Origin: Treponema sp.
GTDB taxonomy: Bacteria > Spirochaetota > Spirochaetia > Treponematales > Breznakiellaceae
NCBI GenBank assembly: GCA_009776715.1
Contig: WRNF01000101.1
Coordinates: forward strand, 1-5,192
Reading direction: 5' to 3'
DNA: 5,192 bases
This document shows positions 1 to 5,192 of this stretch, piece by piece. How positions within the stretch are numbered: position 1 is the first letter of the stretch; each line of letters opens with the position of its first letter. The position numbers and the translations under genes were made by a program. The notes beneath the pieces are model-generated. The model was not told the origin of the DNA. It made no database searches and saw nothing but the letters and a program-made list of their open reading frames with translations.

Positions 1-90
1 AAAAATAAAAAAGATATATTATTTAAGTAATAAAAGAGTTTATTTATTTATATGAAAAAGATAATAATTTTTTCTTTTTCATTTAATAAA

Positions 91-110
91 CCTTCTGTGT
101 ATGCAGAAGG
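91..110 (+). other. Perfect hairpin in the leader of the first lipoprotein gene
   Basis: CCTTCTG and CAGAAGG form a perfect 7-bp stem around the 6-nt loop TGTATG. It ends 12 bases before the ribosome binding site of the lipoprotein gene that starts at 136. No T run follows on the + strand, so it is not a convincing forward terminator. On the minus strand the stem is followed by TTTATT, a weak terminator-like tail. It could be a 5' UTR stability or regulatory element, the end of something upstream, or chance. The pairing is directly visible; the role is not. Confidence 0.45.
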
Positions 111-122
111 AAATATTATTTT

Positions 123-131
123 AAAGGAAAG
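123..131 (+). promoter_or_regulatory. Ribosome binding site deciding the start at 136
   Basis: AAAGGAAAG contains a good Shine-Dalgarno core, with GG ending 8 nt before the ATG at 136. This supports 136 as the true start rather than the in-frame ATG at 52. The ATG at 52 has only a distant, weak AAGAG-like sequence upstream and would add 28 low-complexity residues in front of a complete lipoprotein signal peptide. Confidence 0.8.
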
Positions 132-135
132 ATAT

Positions 136-2418
136 ATGAAAAAATCTCTTCTGTGTGTTTTTAGCTTATTTTTACTCTTGACCTTGGTATTTACGGCCTG
201 TAAGCAGCCTGTTAATAATGATGCCAAGATCACCAGCCTGCCAGGGTTGCATGCCCTGCCGGCGCCGAATGTCAGGGCCACTGGTTACGGACCAACCGGA
301 GTTATCCGTGTGTCATGGGACCCGGTAGCAAATGCTAACGGGTATGATTTATACCGTAAGAGTGTTGCCGGCAATGGAAAATCGGCTGTTGTGTTTTTGG
401 CTTCATTCAGCCATAATACAACGCTAACCTATGACGATCAGATATCCGACACAAACGAATTCATTGTCGGAACAAAGTACAGTTATCTGGTAGTGGCATA
501 TTCAAATTGGTCAAGCAATGACGGCAGCGGCGGCGTCGGTACCATTATTACGAATAACGAGGAATTGCTGGTTCTTCAGAATAGCAGCAAGGAAAGCAGC
601 GCCGTTACTTTTTCCAGCAGCGGAAGCAATGCCCTTCTTGGACGCGGAATGTCTTATCCGGCCCCTAAAAACCTTAAAATTGTAAAAGCTATTCAATACA
701 ATACCACAGGTAATCCTGGCGACCCATTGAACGGCTATGACCAGACTGATGTTATCCGCGCAACATGGAAGGCTGAGCCAGGTGTCCGCTACCATGTTTC
801 TTACGGCATTTCGGATGGTCTTACAAAAAAAGACCCAAAAGTGCCTTTATACTTCGCTCAAATAGTAACCCCTCCCGTAGGAAGTTTTAATGTTGAAACA
901 TTGGAATATGACTTACCTATTATTTATGGCAATGTTACAGTGCAAGTTGCCGCTATACCTTTAGCAGGCGATACATATTATGAACATGGGAAACCTGCTT
1001 CCGCCAGCCTGAATGTTACAGAAACATATCTTCCAACCCCTAATATTGTGAATGTTTTTTTCCAGGATGCTGAATCAGTTTTATTGGTTTGGGAAATGGA
1101 GGAAGCAGAATCATACAAGATATACCGGTTTGTGACCAATGATAGTACTTATGTAATTAATGATGATATTTTTGTATATGATTCATGGAAAAACATTACC
1201 AACAGTGTTTGGAAAAACTATGACCCTGCTTATGATTACCATATTGCCATTGACTCAATTCAGGACCTTTTACCGCTTCAGCTTGCTAATGCGCAGATTT
1301 ACTATATGATTATCGGCGAAAAGAGCAAAGCCGTTTCTCTTCCGGCAATGGCAACTATTACCAACACTTACAAGATTCCCGATCTTTCTGCCACTAACAT
1401 TGGTTGGGACGCTCACATCCTGGATTGGCAGGGCATAAGATTGTGGTGGACTCCTAATCCGAATGAAACATATAAACTCTATCGGGCAGTTTATAATGTT
1501 TTTGAAACTCAAACCCCTACTTATCAGGAAGTTTCACTGGCAAACATTAACGTAGCCGCTGACGGCAGTCATGGTCTGATAGATACTCCGGCTTACCGCA
1601 ATTCCTATATGTATAAACTGGAAACTTATGGCGCTAACGGTAAACTTTTAGGCACTACTTATGACGAAGTAGATACTCTTCCTTATTACCCTTATATTTA
1701 CGAGTATCTTGATTTATCTGTAACTGTAAATCCGGATAATTTACCAACAGCAGCAGATCCTGATATACGGGCGCCAGCTTATGAAATGGGTTATTATATT
1801 AGCCACGGTTCATTAAATAATGAACAATTTATAAAACTGGTAGCTTCGGATGAATCTATCAAGATATCCAGGACTCAGGCTACTGGCGGCAATGTTGAAA
1901 TTGCTCCTTATGAACAGGTAGGAACGCTTATTTCTGCTTCCGACATTGATTTTAACAAAGAATATCTTGATAATCCTGGTCCTGGCAGGTTCCAGTATAA
2001 GATAGAGGTTGTTAGAGGCAATACGGTATTATTCACGCCATACTTCCAGCCTGCCGCGGTTTCTGCACCTACAAATATAGGTGCTGCTTGGATTTCATTA
2101 AACAGAAATACTGTGGGCAGTGTGTCTACCATTGAAGTTATCGGTGCTGGAACCACTGACCGGATTAATGGGACAAAGGTGTTTGTCCGGTATGCAAACG
2201 GTTCATCCCAAGCGATAGCCCAGGATAAAGTTTTAAATAACAACTTCCAGGCAGAAGAGCTTACCGTCACCAGAGACGGAAATACCGGCAATGCTTATAG
2301 TTTCAATGTAACTACGGCTGTAGCCCTTTCCTGGTATATACAAGTGTATTATCAAACGGCTGCACAAGCGGCAGTTGGCACATACACGTTTTTAGGCGAT
2401 TTCCTTTTTGATAATTAG
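136..2418 (+). CDS. Large fibronectin type III-like repeat lipoprotein
   Basis: This encodes a 760-residue predicted lipoprotein of unknown specific function. Residues 1-22 are a typical lipoprotein signal: MKK, a hydrophobic stretch, then VFTAC with Cys22 as the likely lipidated residue. Phe at -3 is unusual outside spirochaetes. The mature protein is a chain of beta-rich modules resembling fibronectin III. They span about 41-138 (W61, YDLYR at 70), 171-295 (W211, Y219), 298-412 (W319, YKIYR at 327) and 412-515 (W437/W438, YKLYR at 446). Each starts with a Pro-containing linker such as LPAPN, YPAPK or LPTPN. A weaker module covers about 516-642, and a distinct Ser/Thr/Asn-rich domain covers 643-760. 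No catalytic motif is seen. Such modules usually act as spacers or binding platforms, so an envelope or surface adhesion or scaffold role is an inference. It appears monocistronic: terminator-like hairpins follow. The start was chosen from the ribosome binding site and signal peptide. Confidence 0.88.
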   Translation: MKKSLLCVFSLFLLLTLVFTACKQPVNNDAKITSLPGLHALPAPNVRATGYGPTGVIRVSWDPVANANGYDLYRKSVAGNGKSAVVFLASFSHNTTLTYDDQISDTNEFIVGTKYSYLVVAYSNWSSNDGSGGVGTIITNNEELLVLQNSSKESSAVTFSSSGSNALLGRGMSYPAPKNLKIVKAIQYNTTGNPGDPLNGYDQTDVIRATWKAEPGVRYHVSYGISDGLTKKDPKVPLYFAQIVTPPVGSFNVETLEYDLPIIYGNVTVQVAAIPLAGDTYYEHGKPASASLNVTETYLPTPNIVNVFFQDAESVLLVWEMEEAESYKIYRFVTNDSTYVINDDIFVYDSWKNITNSVWKNYDPAYDYHIAIDSIQDLLPLQLANAQIYYMIIGEKSKAVSLPAMATITNTYKIPDLSATNIGWDAHILDWQGIRLWWTPNPNETYKLYRAVYNVFETQTPTYQEVSLANINVAADGSHGLIDTPAYRNSYMYKLETYGANGKLLGTTYDEVDTLPYYPYIYEYLDLSVTVNPDNLPTAADPDIRAPAYEMGYYISHGSLNNEQFIKLVASDESIKISRTQATGGNVEIAPYEQVGTLISASDIDFNKEYLDNPGPGRFQYKIEVVRGNTVLFTPYFQPAAVSAPTNIGAAWISLNRNTVGSVSTIEVIGAGTTDRINGTKVFVRYANGSSQAIAQDKVLNNNFQAEELTVTRDGNTGNAYSFNVTTAVALSWYIQVYYQTAAQAAVGTYTFLGDFLFDN

Positions 2419-2441
2419 GAATCAAAAGTAGGAATTAAAAG

Positions 2442-2494
2442 ATTGTAGATTTTGCGGTAAATAGCCGATGGTTAATACCGCAAAATTCTACAAT
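2442..2494. terminator. Long bulged hairpin after the lipoprotein gene
   Basis: ATTGTAGATTTTGCGGTA (2442-2459) pairs with 2476-2494 over 18 bp, with one bulged A on the right arm. The apical part (TAGCC, GAT, GGTTA) adds about 5 more pairs. It lies 23 bp after the stop codon. The + strand has no T run directly after the stem. In the minus direction the stem is followed by CTTTTAATT, so it may work better as a reverse or bidirectional terminator, or as an mRNA 3'-end protecting structure. The pairing is certain; termination is an inference. Confidence 0.6.
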
Positions 2495-2520
2495 AGTAAC
2501 AGACTTTTAAGTACCCAAAT

Positions 2521-2564
2521 AAGGCAGGATTTTCGGTAAATTGCCGCAAATCCTGTCTTCTTTT
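2521..2564 (+). terminator. Rho-independent terminator-like hairpin
   Basis: AAGGCAGGATTT (2521-2532) pairs with AAATCCTGTCTT (2548-2559) over 12 bp with a single G-U pair. The inner CGGTA/TTGCCG adds about five further pairs. The stem is followed by CTTTT (2560-2564). This is a good intrinsic terminator for the upstream lipoprotein gene and separates it from the promoter at 2633. Its core closely resembles the preceding hairpin at 2442-2494. Confidence 0.75.
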
Positions 2565-2570
2565 AAAGAA

Positions 2571-2614
2571 CCTGTAGTTCGCGCTAAGCTGCAGGCACCG
2601 GAAATAATTCCTGG
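2571..2614. other. Two further small hairpins between terminator and promoter
   Basis: CCTGTAGTT (2571-2579) can pair with AGCTGCAGG (2587-2595) as a 9-bp stem with two G-U pairs and a 7-nt loop. Immediately after, CCGGAA (2598-2603) can pair with TTCC and GG (2608-2614), with one bulged T and an ATAA loop. They lie downstream of the terminator and upstream of the next gene's predicted transcription start, so neither flanking mRNA clearly includes them. The stems are short, the second only marginal, and chance remains possible. Confidence 0.3.
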
Positions 2615-2632
2615 CAAGAATATTACATCTGC

Positions 2633-2661
2633 TTGACACCTCTTAATTTAAGTATTATAAT
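2633..2661 (+). promoter_or_regulatory. Near-perfect sigma-70-type promoter
   Basis: The -35 box TTGACA (2633-2638) and the -10 box TATAAT (2656-2661) both match consensus exactly and are separated by the ideal 17 bp. There is no extended -10 TGn. Transcription would start around 2667-2669, only about 4-6 nt before the ATG at 2673. It is expected to drive the TPR-like protein gene and the downstream protease lipoprotein gene. The match is far better than expected by chance in an AT-rich spacer. Confidence 0.88.
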
Positions 2662-2672
2662 AAAAGCATCTT

Positions 2673-4259
2673 ATGAAAATGCGATTAATTGTTGCCATAA
2701 TTCTTAGTATGAATGCTGCTCTGATGCATGCGCAAACAAACGATAATGATACGCCCGAGCGGCTGGGAGATGCGGTCATTGCGGAAAAATACCTGCAATG
2801 GGCAGAAAACGCGATTGCTGCGGAACAGTGGCAAGCAGCACGGGCGGCGCTGGAGCGGGCTTCTGATTTTTCCGATGTTTTATCGGATATTTCTTATTTA
2901 CTGGCAATTGCCCGCTTTAAAGAAAAGGAAAGCCCGCGCTCGGTATTGGCAGTTCTGGACAAAGCTGTAAAAACAGGCAATTGGGTACATTACAGTGAAG
3001 CAAAAGCACGGTTTTTACAAGCTGAACAATTCCTTATTCTGCGTAATTTTTCAGATGTTTTAAATTCGCTTGATGCTTACAAAAATGCTGCCGGCGATAA
3101 TGCCGAATCTGTTTTATTGCGTTTAGCTGCTTTAAAAAGGATTGGAAATTCCGCCCAGTTTCGGGATTGCATGGCCGAGGCCTTAAATCTTTATCCGCGC
3201 GATCCCCGTTTCCTTAGAGTATTTTTTAACTTTGCCGGCAGCAAGCCGCTGGATGAAGCTGCGGATTCGGCCTTTTCGGAATTGCTGGAAACAATTTTAC
3301 AGCGCCTGCCTTTTCTTGTTGAATTAGATCCTGACTTGGCATGGATGGCCGCTCCCTATCTTTCTGATACAGAGGAAGCCCGCCGCCTTGTAGCTGCTTA
3401 CCGATCCGGTTCTTTAGGATCTATGCCAGGCCGCAGGTTCAATGCAAATACGGCTTCCATTATTCCAGCGTTAAATTTGGGGCTTTTAGATGATATTGAT
3501 GCAATAGACGAACTCTTTAATGTTACTTCCGGCGCATCCGGTTGTTTTCTTGATAAGGACCTCATCATCCGCATAGCTAATCTGCTGCGCAGCAATGAAG
3601 GAAGAGATCTTTTGGCGGAAAAACTTCATTCCTTTACCGGCGAGATTACAACAGATGATGATGCGGATGGAATTGTTGAAAGCCGCGCTGTTTATCAGAA
3701 GGGAATTTTGCAGGAATTTTACAGCGATGCCGATCAAGACAGCATTTACGATATAGTTATTCTGTTCAATGCCGGTGAAATCAATTTGGCTGAAACCTTT
3801 GCCTTGCCGGTAAAAGATTTTGGCAGGCTGCCAACGGTGATTCTTTGGGAGCGGTATCCATTTGTGCATCAGGCAGTTTTAGGCAAAGAAACCTACTTGT
3901 TTGCACCTGCAAGTTTTCGTTTTGTTCCTGTTGATTATATTGAACTGTGCGCTTCGGATAATTATGCCGGGCTTTTGTTTCCGCAGATCAATCCGCTTTT
4001 CCAGGGGGTAACACAGCATATGCTGGCATCCTTCGCTGTTTCGGTTCAGCGTCCCAGCGAGGAATTTGAAGGAGGCGTGGAACTTATGCTCCTAGAGAAG
4101 GGAATGCCTGTCCGTTCTGAAGTTACGCTTAATGGGAGAATTGTTTCAGTTACTGTGTTTTTAAATGGCAAACCATTATTAAAACGAATGGATTTAGATA
4201 TGGATGGCCGTATTGAAACAATTCATTATTTAAATAATGAAGAGGCTGTGCAAAACTAA
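2673..4259 (+). CDS. Exported TPR-like protein with DxDxD calcium-type motifs
   Basis: This is a 528-residue protein I do not recognise as a named family member. Residues 1-20 look like a Sec signal peptide (MKMR, hydrophobic core, LMHA) with likely cleavage before Gln21 and no lipobox Cys, so a periplasmic location is expected. Residues about 38-245 are helical and Ala/Leu-rich with TPR-like spacing (for example around NAIAAEQW at 46-53, and ALNLYPRDPRF near 170-180), consistent with a protein-protein interaction scaffold. The C-terminal half has three acidic loops of the form DxDxD(G/S)xx(E/D) at 328-336, 352-360 and 507-515, which resemble calcium-binding loops. No catalytic motif is visible. 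The start has no Shine-Dalgarno sequence and sits 11 bp after the -10 box. It precedes the protease lipoprotein gene by 49 bp with no hairpin terminator seen between them, so the two probably form an operon. Confidence 0.85.
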   Translation: MKMRLIVAIILSMNAALMHAQTNDNDTPERLGDAVIAEKYLQWAENAIAAEQWQAARAALERASDFSDVLSDISYLLAIARFKEKESPRSVLAVLDKAVKTGNWVHYSEAKARFLQAEQFLILRNFSDVLNSLDAYKNAAGDNAESVLLRLAALKRIGNSAQFRDCMAEALNLYPRDPRFLRVFFNFAGSKPLDEAADSAFSELLETILQRLPFLVELDPDLAWMAAPYLSDTEEARRLVAAYRSGSLGSMPGRRFNANTASIIPALNLGLLDDIDAIDELFNVTSGASGCFLDKDLIIRIANLLRSNEGRDLLAEKLHSFTGEITTDDDADGIVESRAVYQKGILQEFYSDADQDSIYDIVILFNAGEINLAETFALPVKDFGRLPTVILWERYPFVHQAVLGKETYLFAPASFRFVPVDYIELCASDNYAGLLFPQINPLFQGVTQHMLASFAVSVQRPSEEFEGGVELMLLEKGMPVRSEVTLNGRIVSVTVFLNGKPLLKRMDLDMDGRIETIHYLNNEEAVQN

Positions 4260-4308
4260 ACCGAGCGCAGATTCACAGTTTTATACAACAGAATTAAAGG
4301 ATTTTTGT

Positions 4309-5192
4309 ATGAAAAATTTTCTTGGATTTTCTCTTTTCTTTTTAATGACACAATTTTTTTCATGCGGAACCGTTTCCACCCAGGAAGAGCGGCTTGCTCC
4401 CCGCCGTACATCAGGAGAAATTCGTCTTGAATATATAAGGGAGCAAATTACAAAGAATCCGGCATGGGCAATAGACCTAATTGGCGCTTATAGAAAAGCC
4501 TATCAAATCGACGAAGACACAGACGATGAGATTGCTATTATAAATTTACAAAACGATGCCATAGATCAATTAAAAACATTATTTGACAATGCCATTAACA
4601 ATGAACAATGGGATAATGCCGCTTCGTACCGCAGGTCTTTAGAAAGTTTAAATATTCAATGTGAATTAAGTGAAACAGATATTATCATTGCAGGCGCAAA
4701 GAAAAAATTAAAAGACGGCAACAATATAGGCGCTTTTCTTTCTGCTGTGCAGGCCAGTGAACAGCAGCCTCTTTCCTTTGAGGACTCTATGCTGTTTCTA
4801 GAGAGGGCTGTAGAGGTTAAGCAGCGGCGCACGGCGGCTTTTTTTGTTAATGCAGCAGAACTTAGCGGCAATAGCAATCAAATACCGGCAGTTATGCGCG
4901 AATATGCAGCAGGCACAGACAGCCCCGCTGAAATGATCAAAGGCGTTGCAACGGTGTTAGTCGATAGGGGAATAAAAATTGAACGCGGCAGAGGTTATGC
5001 AGATAAGATCCTGGGGTCGGCTTTTTTTATCGATTCGACCGGCCTCTTGATTACTAATTACCATGTAATTTCCAGTGAAGTTGACCCAAAATACGAAGGG
5101 TATTCTCGTATGTATATCCGTTTGGGAGACAGTACCAGCCCCCGCTACCCGGCAAGGGTAATTGGCTGGGATAAGGCCATGGATTTGGCGCT
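4309..5192 (+). CDS. Lipoprotein with TPR-like region and HtrA/trypsin-like protease domain (3' end beyond window)
   Basis: This gene is incomplete: 294 codons are visible and the frame is open to the window edge. AAAGGA at 4296-4301 is a well-placed ribosome binding site. Residues 1-19 form a lipoprotein signal peptide ending in QFFSC (Cys19), so the protein is probably membrane-anchored and faces the periplasm or surface. Residues about 30-205 are helical and TPR-like (NAINNEQW at 94-101). From about 211 a trypsin-like fold of the HtrA/S1C or Trypsin_2 type begins: GVATVLV, GSAFFID (236-242), then GLLITNYHVI with the probable catalytic His252, and MDLAL with the probable catalytic Asp292. 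The Ser (GNSGG-type) and any PDZ domain would lie past the window. The His-Asp gap of 40 residues is longer than the 30 in E. coli DegP (His105, Asp135). It is probably cotranscribed with the TPR-like gene just upstream. The likely role is envelope proteolysis or quality control; the substrate is unknown. Confidence 0.88.
   Translation, partial: MKNFLGFSLFFLMTQFFSCGTVSTQEERLAPRRTSGEIRLEYIREQITKNPAWAIDLIGAYRKAYQIDEDTDDEIAIINLQNDAIDQLKTLFDNAINNEQWDNAASYRRSLESLNIQCELSETDIIIAGAKKKLKDGNNIGAFLSAVQASEQQPLSFEDSMLFLERAVEVKQRRTAAFFVNAAELSGNSNQIPAVMREYAAGTDSPAEMIKGVATVLVDRGIKIERGRGYADKILGSAFFIDSTGLLITNYHVISSEVDPKYEGYSRMYIRLGDSTSPRYPARVIGWDKAMDLA

Noticed and set aside
1..70. Possible -10 boxes (TATATT at 15, GATAAT at 60) for the lipoprotein gene
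   Set aside because: The region is so AT-rich that such matches are expected by chance, and no -35 box at proper spacing is visible within the window.
52..135. Upstream in-frame ATG giving a 28-residue N-terminal extension of the lipoprotein
   Set aside because: The start at 136 has a good ribosome binding site and begins a complete lipoprotein signal peptide; the extension is low-complexity and would bury that signal.
511..795. Minus-strand open frame inside the lipoprotein gene
   Set aside because: It lies wholly antisense to a well-supported gene, with low-complexity Ala/Ser composition and no recognisable domain. The same applies to the antisense frames at 1270-1512, 1908-2291, 3398-3595, 3486-3869 and 4656-4877.
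2419..2672. Riboswitch, tRNA or small protein gene in the spacer
   Set aside because: No recognisable aptamer core or tRNA fold, and no open frame with a ribosome binding site; the visible structure is explained mainly by terminators and a promoter.
2728..2970. Alternative + frame of 80 codons within the TPR-like gene
   Set aside because: Arg/Lys/Trp-rich shadow translation of the real gene in another frame, with no independent support.
4260..4308. Possible separate promoter or terminator between the TPR-like gene and the protease gene
   Set aside because: Only 49 bp, with no convincing stem-loop and no paired -35/-10 boxes; it fits an operon spacer with a ribosome binding site.

Overview
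The window looks like ordinary chromosomal DNA from a host-associated spirochaete, most likely a Treponema-like organism. That is an inference. It rests on two predicted lipoproteins with loose, phenylalanine-containing lipoboxes of the spirochaetal type, a large lipoprotein built of fibronectin-III-like modules, and moderate GC content with AT-rich spacers. No sequence comparison was possible. All genes are on the + strand. I see no insertion sequence, CRISPR array, tRNA or rRNA.

Layout. Positions 1-135 are an AT-rich leader with a small perfect hairpin (91-110) and a clear ribosome binding site. Positions 136-2418 encode a 760-residue lipoprotein made of about four fibronectin-III-like modules, one weak module and a separate C-terminal domain. 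The spacer 2419-2672 is densely structured. It holds a long hairpin (2442-2494), a second hairpin with a T-rich tail that should act as the terminator (2521-2564), and two smaller hairpins (2571-2614). It ends in a near-perfect sigma-70-type promoter (TTGACA, 17 bp, TATAAT) only 11 bp before the next ATG. Positions 2673-4259 encode a 528-residue exported helical-repeat (TPR-like) protein that also carries three DxDxD motifs of calcium-loop type. After a 49 bp gap comes a second lipoprotein gene (4309 to the window end, incomplete), with a TPR-like N-terminal half followed by the start of an HtrA/trypsin-like serine protease domain. Its His and Asp are visible, and the Ser would lie beyond the window.

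The first gene appears to be its own transcription unit, closed by the terminators. The second and third genes look like one operon driven by the strong promoter, and the second gene's mRNA is probably leaderless or nearly so. Both operon proteins are exported, both have helical-repeat segments with the same NAIxxEQW signature, and one is a membrane-anchored protease. The simplest reading is a cell-envelope protease with a dedicated repeat-protein partner, but the sequence alone does not prove this. The points most worth checking are the leaderless start, the three-copy DxDxD repeat, the TPR-protease pairing and the related tandem hairpins. I found no clear sign of a wholly new system.
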